A DNA stretch of 64,000 nt from Symmetrospora coprosmae (Eukaryota > Basidiomycota > Cystobasidiomycetes > Symmetrosporaceae). Both the position numbers and the translations under genes were made by a program. The DNA is taken from assembly GCA_008802785.1 (NCBI GenBank), contig VUYT01000007.1:124001-188000 (forward strand). The letters are read 5' to 3'. Shown one piece after another: positions 1-10,347 of the stretch. Each line of letters begins with the position of its first letter. Within the stretch, counting starts at the first letter, position 1. The notes beneath the pieces are model-generated. The model saw only the letters and a list, made by a program, of their open reading frames with translations. It was not told the DNA's origin and made no database searches.

Positions 1-986
1 CAGCGTGGCGTTCGCGTCGATGCCTGCGCGGGCCGACGCGTGCTGGGCAGGGACGCAGGCGACCTTGATTTGCCCCCTTGCTTCCGCAGCGTTGCTCCCT
101 GGTGCGGCGAGTACATCGTCTGCGAGGGGCTTGTGGCCTGGACCGAACAGCTCCTCTTCCCACCAGTCCATTTCTTCTATCTGGTCCTTGGGTACGCCGC
201 CGTCTTCCACGAACCACTTCTTGACACCGAGCGGGACGACAAAGCGCGTCGTCCGGCACTGTCGTGCGATCAAGGGCATCAGAGTGTCGGCGTCCATGTG
301 GTCGTAACTGGGAGATGGGAGGCTCCGTCAGCCACGATGTAGCCTGCCAGCTGGACGAAGGACACCTACTGGTTGTGGCTGATGAACAGGAAATCAATCT
401 GCGGGATGTCGTGCAGCGAACAGGGATTACCCAGCATCCTGACCGGACCTGCGACATCGACTGGAGATGCGCGTTCGCTGAAGATAGGGTCGATGAGCAG
501 TGTGACAGATCGGGCGTTCTCCGCGAGCGGTGGTAATATAATGAGGACGCCCTGTCGTAGAGCGGATTAGTGTATGTCAGATAGCGTTACAGGCGTACAG
601 CAGCTGCGACGCACAGCATGTCCGAGCCAGGTGACTTGGATTTCGTCCGACTTGGACGTACGTGCGAAATCCGGCTCGACAACCTTTATCCCTGCAGACG
701 CCGTCATGCATCAGCATGGCACTCTCTGGTCAGGCTGGCGGTACCGGGATGTTCAGGCAAGCTGCGACGCACGCTTGACCGACTCAGGGACACCCTCTTC
801 GAACTGGGCCAATCCGTCTTCGGGCATGGCAGACTCTCTCGCGCTCGGCCACGGGTTCTCAAAGTGTCCGAAGATGCCATGGTGCGACTTTGGCTTCTTC
901 CATTCGTTGTCCTTTTGCTCTTTGCTCATGAACGGGCGCACAATGCGCTCCTTGATGAGCTCCGGGTTCAGGTCCAGCATGGGCAT
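1..986 (-). CDS. NAPE-PLD-like metallo-beta-lactamase fold hydrolase (partial, C-terminus beyond window)
   Basis: Probably a zinc hydrolase of the N-acyl-phosphatidylethanolamine phospholipase D type, which releases N-acylethanolamines from membrane lipids. Exons read 986-773, 691-615, 551-370 and 307-1. The first exon carries the family's NPWPS element. The second ends in WLGHA and joins GVLI in the third, giving the usual WLGHxGVLI strand. The zinc motif HNHYDH forms only after the 369-308 intron is removed, because the codon for the second His is split. Further on come DADTL, GVKKWF and EMDWWE, then PAQHxSAR, all family hallmarks. The C-terminal metal ligands lie outside the window. The ATG at 986 is the first clear Met, but an upstream exon ending near 1035 could join in frame, so the N-terminus is uncertain. 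The family call is strong; the true substrate is not shown. Confidence 0.85.
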
Positions 987-1948
987 GATGGCGCGTTCCC
1001 TGCGAAGTAGGTATAGCGAAAGCTCTTGCTAAATTACCAGCCTGAGTGAAGCAGAATAAAGCGAAGCGCGATGTCGCTCGTCCATACGAAACAGTCACTC
1101 CTGTCATCTCGCGACTTTCCGAGGTCGGTGTTCAAGACTCCAGTCGTTCTCACGTGCGCCCGGAGATGACGCCGGGCCAAGCAGACTCGGGTATCTGTCA
1201 CTGAAGGACTCGTTCCTCGTTGGGGATCTGCGACGTCCACGTCCACCCTTGTCCGCAGTGGGTGCGGCAGGTAGGCTCACCACTCCGGTGGGCTCCATGC
1301 AGCTCGCAAGGCTGCTGGTATCCACTCAGCCAGCGCAGACTTTCACTCGCATCTTTGGGCATTCTGCATCGCCGAATACCGGTCAAGATCAAGCGCTACG
1401 GACACCTCCTACAGGCCTTTTACCCGCTGGTCATCTCGCTAGGCGGAGGTACAGCGAAGCGCAGGACGGGAGCAGTATTTGAGCAATGGCTCGAGGCTAT
1501 AGGGCGCGCAAAGTACACCTGGCTCATATTCGATTCGGGCTCAGCCTACTCAGGGCAAAGGCGCGATTCTTTGTGCTGTAGGCTACTCCTCAGCACCCGT
1601 TGTACACCGTTGTTCACCTCCTAGGATTCTTTCTCCACTTCCTCTGCTTTTGCAATCTTTCACCTGTAGATTTGACCGCGAAAGTTGAGTTCATTCCAGG
1701 TGCCATGTGACTCGCACATGATGGGACAAGTAGGCTCTGGTCTACTCCAACTCCGTGTAATCTGTCGTATTTTGTCGTTGAGGCCTGGATCCCAGCCACA
1801 CATATCCAACCAACAGCACATAACAGTCACAGTGATGGCTCACCCGAGTGCAAAAGGCCGACGATCTTCCGAACAGCGTGTAGGCGGGCGTCGGCGACAT
1901 CGTGCGTTTTGCTTCTGCTTTGAGCGTACGGGCTTCTTTTGACTGACG
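987..1948. other. intergenic region, divergent promoters
   Basis: Between the NAPE-PLD-like gene (minus) and the orphan gene starting at 1949 (plus). Open frames here are short, overlap one another in opposite frames and carry no recognisable motif. It holds one copy (about 1331-1378) of a short diverged repeat that recurs after the next gene. I see no RNA gene. Confidence 0.5.
1331..1378. repeat. short diverged dispersed repeat, copy 1
   Basis: About 45 bases beginning CAGCGCAGAC match 2557-2601 with a handful of substitutions and a 2-base indel. Neither copy is in a confident exon. The origin is unknown; it could be a relic of local duplication. Confidence 0.5.
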
Positions 1949-2527
1949 ATGCTGTCAGGTTCAGTTGAACCAACGCATGCAGCGGTACCCATTCATGCAA
2001 CAGATAGCGGCAGCGATGTCACCGTAGCACCCGCCCGTGGGTTGTACCTCTATGCATTCAACGCTTGAAGAGAGGAGACTAACCTTGTCTATGCCTTTCA
2101 AGGTCGACCTTTATTGCCCCCCACTGATGTCGACAACGACAGTCAGGGCTTGTCCACCGCTAGATCAGCTTCCGCAAATAGTCGCTTAACGCCGGCTGGA
2201 AACGAGGGCGCTGTGGAAGTGAGGGACGTCGAGGCGCTCAGATTCCTCGACCGCTTGGTTCAAGATACTCGAACTCTCCATGAAGCAAAGTACTCAGTGG
2301 AAAACGAGAGAATGTTTGTATACGTTGATCTGAGTAAAGAGCTGCTTTCATCGAACAAGCTGGAAAGCGCGGACTTCGGGATTAGTGACGATTCAACCGC
2401 AGGCGAGTATTTCACCCTAGTATCCAAGGAGATGCAGGATATGCGCCCGATTATAATGTCGATAGTCGATACGAGAAGGGTCAAGAAAAAGGGTGTCCAC
2501 CTTAGTAATGCAGCACTCGCAGAATAG
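1949..2527 (+). CDS. hypothetical protein, 170 residues, two exons
   Basis: I do not recognise the family. Exon 1 (1949-2036) starts at an ATG and reads 29 codons plus one base. A GTGGGT donor and TTTCAAG acceptor remove 2037-2102, and exon 2 runs 2103-2527. The spliced frame is open throughout (513 bases). The first 75 residues are polar and low-complexity. The rest looks folded: a stretch near residues 75-115 rich in acidic and aliphatic residues (VEVRDVEALRFLDRLVQ), then a helix-like segment and a basic patch (TRRVKKKG) before the end. There is no signal peptide or membrane span. The longest competing frame on the other strand lacks splice support. The coding call is moderate; the function is unknown. 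Confidence 0.55.
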
Positions 2528-3082
2528 AAACCTTCAAGCTTGGTCGTTGATCCTACCAGCGCAGACCTTCGCTCGCATCTTGGAGGGTTCTGCACCGGAA
2601 TAGATCGACGTTCCGAGTCGCTGCGCTTCTTTCAAGCACAAAGCCACCGGTCGCGCGGGTTTTGGTTCTCGTTCAGAGTCTACGACCACTTTCAGCGGTC
2701 GCGGTGAAAATACGAGCCGAGCCTGTCTATCGCTCCTCTTCCTTGCCTTAAGTATACAGTACCGGTAGTTCGAAAAAGCCAGGCCAAGCTTCGCCGCGAT
2801 ATGCAGCATGACAAAGCACCGCCCGGGCCCCGCAGCCGCTGCGCTGCGCCGCACTGCGCGTCGAGCTCTTGCTGCGGTCCGGCAAGCTGTGGATCTCGCG
2901 AGAACGACTGCGCATGTCACGCTTGCCGCATCTCTTGCCTCTGTATACATACACCAGGAGAAAGTTACTTATGCGCGAGTGATTGCGCATCCACCCTGCG
3001 TCCAGTATAGCGACCCAACACACCCGACTTGAGCACGTCACGCTTTTTTGCGCTCTCTCGCCAGGCCCTTGCGCAATTTATC
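2528..3082. other. intergenic region upstream of the GT62 gene
   Basis: Contains the second diverged repeat copy (2557-2601) just after the preceding stop codon, and the presumed promoter of the mannosyltransferase. Otherwise I see nothing with a clear frame or motif. Confidence 0.5.
2557..2601. repeat. short diverged dispersed repeat, copy 2
   Basis: Partner of 1331-1378 in the same orientation; shares CAGCGCAGAC, CTCGCATCTT and TTCTGCA blocks with small changes between them. Confidence 0.5.
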
Positions 3083-5072
3083 ATGGCGGCGCTACCGGGC
3101 TCCGGTTACCTCTGGCGAAGCTCTGCACTCTCTGAACAGGACCAACAAACGATGGTGTATCTGCTGCCGTCTTCGCTGCTTCAGCGCATCTTCCCTCAGC
3201 TGGCAGCAGCTCCAGCCGAGTCGAGCACCACCACAACCTCCGCCAGCTTTCGGCCCCTAACGACGACCACGCCCGGATCAGGATCCTCGAGCAGATCAGC
3301 CAGCCCGGCCTCGGGCTATGGCAGCAAGACGAGACGGTCATCCACAGACAGCCAGCTCACTCTGTGGCCGTCCAGTGACGACCACAGCAGCAAATGGATG
3401 CCGGAGGACCCTTTTCTGGAGGAGCAGAGGACGCCACGCAGCACCAGCTCGAGGCGCGACTGGCGCGAGCTGTGGCGTTGGGCCAATTCCGTCCTTCGGG
3501 CCGCAATCGTGTTGATGGCCATCCATGGTGTCTGGATGCAGGCAGCATGGCATCGTGGCTCCTACATGCCAACGCCCCACTACACCCGGAACGACATCGC
3601 ACAAGCTGGCTTCATCCGCCAACCTCTCGAATTCGGGAAATTACCGAGCGGCAACGCGGTCTCCAAAGAAACGCGGCGCACTCAGACGTCTGTCCACGAC
3701 TTCGCCGACCTCTCTACAGCGCCTCGCACACCTGACGAGCAGCATGTCCTCATCCTCTCGCCGTTGAGAAACGCAGAGCCGACCCTATCCGCCTTCTTGG
3801 AGCTTCTCGCAACTCTCGAACATCCGCGCGCACAGACCAGCCTGGGCCTCCTCATCGGCGACGAGGAGGACGCGACGGGCAGCCTGATCGCGGACTGGGT
3901 CAAGGAGCAGGCAGAGAAGGGAGAGTACAGGCATATCTCCTTGATCCGGAAGGATTTCGGCCTGGACAGTCCCAAGGGTAATGCGCGTCACCTCAAATGG
4001 GTACAGCCACAACGACGGTGCTTGACCGCTCTTTGCTGCTCTCGAAGACGCGCAGTCGCTGATGCTTGTCGCCCCAATGCATTGCAGCTCGCTCATGGCG
4101 AAGGCTCGGACGCTCCTGCTCACGTCGACGCTCCGCCCAGATGTCGACTGGGTTCTCTGGCTCGACTCGGATCTGGCATTCGCTCCGCCAAGTCTCGTCT
4201 CAGACCTGTTGCGCTACGGAGGCGCTGGCGTAGGAGGTCCCGATCCCGAGGACACTGCAGGGACAATGGCGACGCACGGGAACCGAGACCGGCTGCCTGC
4301 GGACGTCATCGTTCCGAACGTCATGAAGCACCACAAGGGACCCTCTAGCGTACAAGCATACGACTGGAACAGCTGGACAGAGACGCGCAAGTCTATAGCG
4401 ATGCGGAGCAAGCTGGATCCGGAGCAGATCCTGGCCGAGGTGCGCAGGCAGGATAGACCAAAGTCCCCAGATTGACTGGCTGATCATCACGACTCCTGGG
4501 TATGACTGCACCAGGGCGACCCTTCAATGCCGACATACCGCACGCACCTTGTTCACGAATGGACGCGGCCGAACGTATCTGCCTCCTGGGATGCCACGTC
4601 CCCGCTGTTCCCGTACCACCAACCCAGCTCGGACCCTTCCCACCCGATATCGAACCTACACGACCAGGAGTCTCCTGCTTGGATCGGGCAACGGATGCTC
4701 CTTGATGGTGTAGGCGGCGTCAGCACGCTCGTCCGTGCCGATGTTCACCGTTTCGGGGCCGTCTTCCCGAGCTGGCCTGTGGACAACGAGGTCGAGACGG
4801 AAGGCTTGGGCGTGCTCAGCCGCAAACTGGGTGCGAGGGTGGTAGGGCTGCCCAACTATCTCGTGTGGCATGCCTGTGAGTCGCTTTCGTGCTTGCCTCC
4901 GCTGCCAATGAGCGCAGTCCATCAAATTGACGCGAGGTTCTTCCTGCTTTCGGACATCAGCGTGAGCGACTGGCCAGGCCGCGGCGAGGTCTCTCCAGCT
5001 GTCCCATTGCTACTTCAACAGCTTAGACCCATAGATGCATTGGAGAAGCGTCAAAAAAGCAAAGGACACTAG
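3083..5072 (+). CDS. Anp1/Mnn9/Van1-type mannosyltransferase (GT62)
   Basis: A Golgi alpha-1,6-mannosyltransferase candidate that would extend N-glycan mannan using GDP-mannose. Exons are 3083-3977, 4048-4439 and 4515-5072 (614 residues). A Ser/Thr-rich cytoplasmic tail of about 120 residues precedes a type II membrane anchor (near residues 140-160, RAAIVLMAIHGVWM). The catalytic domain begins at HVLILSPLRNAEP, has LIRKDFGLD, and carries WVLWLDSDL with the DxD-like metal site. IVPNV, DWNSWTET and GLPNYLVWH follow, all typical of the family. Splicing 3978-4047 restores SPKDAQSLML in frame. The last exon contains an optional 42-base segment (4876-4917) with GTGAGT and GCAG ends that is in frame either way. 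Another ATG at 3152 could be the start. Tail length is greater than in yeast Mnn9 or Anp1. The assignment to GT62 is firm; which subgroup is not. Confidence 0.88.
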
Positions 5073-5321
5073 CTTCCAGCAGTTGCAGTTCAGCGTTGTT
5101 GTATCCCGTAAATCCAATTGCAGACTCCTCGTTATCACCGCAAGCCCTTGAGCTGCAATCTGCCGCACTACGACAACGCGTGTCAGATTAGAGTCGGTCT
5201 CGTCAAGATTCCATGCGATGTTCGAGCTATACGACAACAAGGAGAGGCGCGACCCATGTCGAGACCTGGCGGGATAAGCGTCCATATGTGCGGGCATTGT
5301 AATCCGTGCGCGCATGAAGCC

Positions 5322-6511
5322 TTAATTCAGGCGAAGGTAGACAAGGCAGGACCCGAACAGAACAGATGCGGCAGTGGCGAGGACAGCTGGGTGCATGTGC
5401 GTGGCTCTGAGTGCGGCCGAACAGGCCGTGCACTTCCATCCATCGGCCAGGGCGACGTCTGCGTCGAGGATTGATAAAACGAAACGATCAGCTAATGCGC
5501 ACGCCGCTTTAAGACCAAACTTGACGGCAAGACTCACACTTCTGCGGGCGGTACAGCGCAAAGACCGTCCCGGCATACGGCCGCATGTACCCCGGCGATG
5601 CAGCAGCATCGTACCCGCGCTCGTCAAAGACGCGGAGGGTGTAGCTCGCCTCTGCAAGCGGAGTCGCGCCTTGCCCCTGCTCGTACTCGTACGGGTTCCA
5701 CGCGACTTCCTGCGAGTCACCCGCGATGCCCTGCGTGGGGCCCACTGGGTACGTAAAGCCGTTCTGGCTGCAGTAGGCCTGCAGGGTGAGCGAGGTCGGA
5801 CTTGCAATGACGTCGGTAAAATTCCAGCCAAAGGTGATGAAGTTGTCCTGTGCAATCTTGTAGAACTGCGTGAACAGAGCAAGCGCGTCAAAATGGGCGG
5901 GTGGCGGCGCGTAGCAGGTGGCGGTGAAGGACAGACGAAGACGCATCAGCCAGGGCGTTGGAGAGTGCTGCCTTCGGCAATTAGCAATGGAAGGACGAAG
6001 GAAGCTCACCGTAGCTTGAGCTGTCGCAGCAGGCTGCGTCATAGTGATGCCGCCATTTGGCGCGTTCTGGGGGATGTTGGGGCGGTTCGAGGTTGAGGCT
6101 GGCGGCAGCGGGACAGCAGATATGCATGCAGGTCAGTGACGCGGTGCTCATCGTTACTATGACGGTGAGGCTCTGCCCACCTGGCGGATCTTGCCGCCTC
6201 ACGAGCGACCCAAGCGGCTGCTGCATCTCGAGTCCGTCGCGTCCGCCGTCCTCATCGTCCTTGTCTGGACCAGCAGCAGCAGCAGCATCACAGAGCTGTG
6301 CATGCGCCAGTGACGCATCGGAAGGTTCGCAGCTGCTACCATCAGAGAGCCACGCTGCAGGTGCACGATCCTGAAGCGTCGGTGTCGGCCTCAGCGCCTG
6401 ATGCTGGACCTCCTCGTGAGGCTGAGCCCCGGCAGCAAGGGCAGCAAGGGTCAGCCAGAGGACGGCCAACGAAGCGGTTGAGGCTGGCGCAGAGCGACGG
6501 GAGGGTGGCAT
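5322..6511 (-). CDS. secreted DUF7137-domain protein with C-terminal membrane anchor
   Basis: Family of unknown function found in fungi. Exons are 6511-6181, 6098-6010, 5865-5538 and 5458-5322 (294 residues). A signal peptide is clear (SLAVLWLTLAALAAGAQ after a basic start), followed by a low-complexity acidic linker. The conserved domain starts at about residue 125 (NGGITMTQPA) and includes YKIAQDNFITFGWNFT, a strand-rich core, and ends near WKCTACSAA with two Cys. The last 20 residues (AVLATAASVLFGSCLVY) form a membrane helix, so the protein probably sits on the cell surface or in the secretory pathway with most of it outside. All four exons are needed: the C-terminal anchor is invisible without the 5537-5459 intron removed. 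Domain identity is from memory of the family pattern, not a search. Confidence 0.8.
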
Positions 6512-6843
6512 GATGTGGCAGATGAGAGGGGGAAATGTGTGTCGCGGTGAAGTAGCAGTTGGCAAGTGCAAGCAAGAGGGGGATCCAAACCAGGTACAAA
6601 GGGTCTGCCGCCGCCCCCACTGGGTGCAGCTCATGACCGTCACTCAGCCTTGAGAGACATGTGCAAGCTGCTGCAACACTGCTCATTGTACGCACATATA
6701 GGATGTTCGACTGCCTGACTCTCCAAACAGTATCTCCCACGGGGCCCTCGAAGAAAGCACCAGTCCAACAGACGGGGGACGGAGTGCGACAATAGCTTCG
6801 ATTCGGGCGCAGCTTCGACAAGCAGCTCCTACTCTACACCGCC

Positions 6844-9564
6844 CTACGCAGCCACGTAGTCTCCCTTCTCGAGATCATCTTCCGTTCGAGTGAGGAGACG
6901 GCCGTACTCGAGGAAGAGCCGGAGAAGGTACGACTGCATGTCTGCTTCCCGCCAGTGGTACTTTGCCCAATCCTGCCCTTGCTGCGCAATCTTCTTCGCC
7001 AGGTCGTCGTGGTTGTCCTCACCCTCCTCTCCACCCATGAAGAAACCAAGAATATCGTACAGATCGGTGTAGTCGACCTTGACGGGAATGTAGCTGCGAT
7101 GCGGGCATGACGCTGATCAGATTGCGCTCGTCTTCAGCCACGGGGCATATTGAGCGCGGCTTACTGGACCCATGGCTTGATGCGCTGCTGATACCACTCT
7201 GGGAAGATGGTTGCCTTCAAGATGGCGGCATTCGAAGCCATCAAGCGGTGGAACCGGCCTGACCAGCCGTTGCCGTCTGCATGTGCATCGCTCAGGAAAT
7301 CAGCTCATACGGACCGCCTCCTGCACGAGGCTCATCCAGAATGGTGAAACACTACTCACCAACGTCAAACACATATTTATATTCGTTTGCCTCCTCTTGA
7401 CCCATGCCGCTCTTGAAGTCAAAGACTTTGCGCAGGACGGCACAGCTCCCATCGCCCTCCTGTGTATTCGGAGCACATCGATCAGCAAGATAAGCCAGGT
7501 CGATGCCCATTCGCGGCTAGCTCACGTCACACTGCGCGGGTCGACCAGAGAAGGCGACATCCATGTAACGCTCGTTCAGCACGCTCTGAGACTCCTTGAC
7601 TGCTCGCAGCACTCCCCGGTTGTCGGCATGATGGACAGTCTTGTCGACACCCTCATCCTGGGCGACTGTTTGATGCACAGTAGATGTGCAAACCTGATCA
7701 GCTTCTCCGCGCGACAATCTGTACAAGACAGGGAGGAGCTCACGCAGAACCAGCCTCGCCCGCTGCGAGCTGCGCCATCGCGACTCGCGGTGATATGCAG
7801 CACCCGTATTGGATCCTCGCCAGAGCAGCTTGTTGTGGCGCTTGTCCTCCCACGCCGGATCAGGTCCCACTTCGGTGTAGTACTGCTCAAGCGGGGTGAC
7901 GAGGATGTCCGAGTGCATGGCTGTCTTGGCCCACGTAAAGAGAGGGTAGAGGAGCTCGGGTCCAGGTCCGGTCCAAAGGAAGAAGCCGTGCTGCGAGCCA
8001 ATATTTGGGTGATTGCAGACATCCGACGACGCTTCCACATCCGTAACGAATGAGCTGGTGCAGAGTGACCGGGAGCATTAGCAGGCTACCCGGAGAAGAC
8101 CGGCGACACTACACCACCACTCACTGAGTTGATGGCTTCTGGATGGCATTGCCGAATAATGACCTCCGCCAGTTGGACCCGGCTGGGCATCCAGCGGTCC
8201 ATCCGGGACTGGTCACGGGCATGCTCATCAGCCTGTGTTGAGAGTCTAGCGGCGATGTGTCTGCAGATTCACAATTCATTGATCTCGTAGCGATTTTCGT
8301 ACTGACGCTCGCTCAAGACTGGAAGAGACGTATTAGCCGGCAGCCAGCCACATTGAGCTTGTCAGACTCTTGGCGCCTCACATTTGCCTGCTCGACCGTA
8401 CTCGACGTGCTGCTTCTTGGCTTCCCCAGAGAGGAAGACGCCAGGACCATCGTGCGCCGTGAAAACGATTCTGCAGAGCAGGACGAAAGCAATGCGCTGG
8501 TTTAGCGTCTATCCTGTTCGGGAAGCCGTGCATCTCCGCTCACTCCATGTCCGGCAGCAGACCGGCGATGCCATCCATGAGCTCCTTGGTCTCCCTTGCT
8601 CGCGAGAAGCCACCATGTGGCCCAGAGAGGGTAAGTGATCCACCCTTGATGTTGACGGTGAATGCCTCCTTGCCGAGGTGAAAGTCACCACCCCGGACCA
8701 GCTGATGCACTCGGCTCTTGAAGACGCGCGGGGGTAGCGAGAAGAAAGGCTCAATGTCCTTGTTGATCATGTCGTATTCGTCTGGCAGCTGCACATCGTG
8801 CTTCTGCGCAAAGTCCCACCACCTGTCGAAGCCAGCTGGAGGAGGCCGCTTATACCGGCGCGTATACTCTTTCACTGCTTCCTCCAACGTGCTGCTCTGC
8901 TTGTTGAGCATCTCTTCCCATTCATTCTCGGCTATGAGAGGGTAGTGCGGAAGCTCGTCAGCCCCCGCCGTGCAGGTATAAGCTGTTCCTCGCCTGCCCC
9001 ACCTTTCTCAATCAGGTACAGGATGGGGTGGCGTTGCTTTGGCATGCCAGCCAGAGCGGCGTGAACGCCTTCCTCATCGTTGTCCGGAGCGGCCGGTGCA
9101 AAGTAGAGTAGGCCGTCTTGCTCCGTGTAGTGCTGCCGAGGCTGAAGTCGGGCAGCCGAAGAGCTGGAAGTTGCAGCCGACGCGCCGCGATTGTACAGCA
9201 GCCGTTGCGCCCAGGACCTGTTCAGGGCGGCTTCCTCGAGAGCGTGCTTTGCACTCTCGTCGTGAAAGCCATGCGAGCTTCCTTCCAGGTGCTCGTCCGG
9301 TGACAACGAGTTGAGGGGCGCAAAGAGGTAGCCCAGCAGAAAGAAAGGGATGATGGCGACGAGCGGGATCTTTGTGCGGAAGAGGCCCGGCAGCCTGAGC
9401 GCAAGCGGAGGTCGGTGATGGGGAGGGACAACGTCGTACGGTGCTCTCCCCAGGTCCTGGCTACTCCGGAGTGAGGCTGGACCCCCGGAAGCTGCGCTGA
9501 CATTCAGTCGCGACGGCCGCCGGACTGGCTGAGCCGGAGGAGCGAAGCCCGTCGAGCTCTGCAT
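6844..9564 (-). CDS. GT90 (CAP10-type) glycosyltransferase A
   Basis: Nine exons (9564-9003, 8931-8544, 8470-8382, 8318-8273, 8232-8125, 8054-7526, 7459-7360, 7276-7165, 7093-6844) join in frame to 727 residues. GT90 includes xylosyltransferases that build basidiomycete capsule and wall glycans and the animal protein O-glucosyltransferases. A type II membrane helix lies near residues 65-85 (TKIPLVAIIPFFLLGYLF), so a Golgi location is likely. The luminal domain has the family's EYxRRYxRPPPxGFDxWW block, LLPDMExVFxAHDGP, SPGWTAGCPAG, HGFFLWTGP, NKLLWRGSNTG, MDVAFSG and DGNGWSGRFHRLM, and ends with YLLRLFLEYGRL. All the motifs I would expect are present. It is divergently transcribed from a second GT90 at 10348, which suggests a duplicated pair with shared control. 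The donor sugar and acceptor are unknown. Confidence 0.92.
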
Positions 9565-10347
9565 CTTGCCAGACGTTACGCGAGCGCAGCCCGTTCAGCA
9601 AACTGTGGCTGTAAGGCAGAGAAGAAGGTAGAGCGGCGAAGGATGTCCGTCAGGGTGAAGAGCTATGGCCCTGAGATGCTCTCTCATCCCTGGCCTCCCC
9701 GGTTCCCGCGCGAGTCTCGATCAAGGCTGGGTGGGGTAAGCAAGGGCATTGCCGTTTCAGGCTTGACTTCTGCCAGTCGAGAGCTGCAAGCAGGTGGCAG
9801 CGGCAGCAAGATACAGCAGATGGAGTGATTCACACAATCTTGTGGACATCCCGGCCATGCCTCTTCGCGTCGTCTGATTCGGCTGGGGTTCTGGCCGTGA
9901 TGAGCAAGTCCACCTCGTGTCACATGCATTTCGTGCCTGAGCGGCGGTCGTGGTCATGGACATTAAGTAGCTACAGATATGATCTAGGGAACCGGTCATC
10001 TCCTGTCTGAGCCTGCAATGATACCGGCGACTATTCAATCGCCTCTCTGCAGCCAAGGGAGCGGAGCCGGCGCGAGCAGTGATTTCAACCAGAGCACGCG
10101 TCGACCCAGCTGCAGTTGAGAGACCTGTATGCAGCCGGGCTAAACCAGCAGCAGCATGAGTGGCAGCACGAGATCCATGGTGTGCACAGAAGCCATGCGC
10201 CCCGTATTGTGTGACCTCCGCTCTGCAATCAGTGCCTCTTCCGTTCACTTCCGCCCCCTTGTCCGTTCGCGACCCTCAGGCCCCGCGTCCCTCGCCCCTT
10301 GCTCCTCCCTTCGCGACCTGGGAATTCAGGGCAGCACCGACAGAGAG
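9565..10347. promoter_or_regulatory. shared intergenic region between two divergent GT90 genes
   Basis: About 780 bases separate the two start codons. An ATG at 10156 opens a frame continuous with GT90 B, so part of this may be coding or 5' leader. I cannot name a specific transcription-factor site. Confidence 0.5.

Noticed and set aside
1220-1624. Plus-strand frame of 134 codons
   Set aside because: Low-information sequence with competing frames on both strands and no family similarity; kept as intergenic.
2808-3032. Plus-strand short frames overlapping upstream of the GT62 gene
   Set aside because: Two overlapping frames in GC-rich DNA with no shared motif; the GT62 Met at 3083 is a better start.
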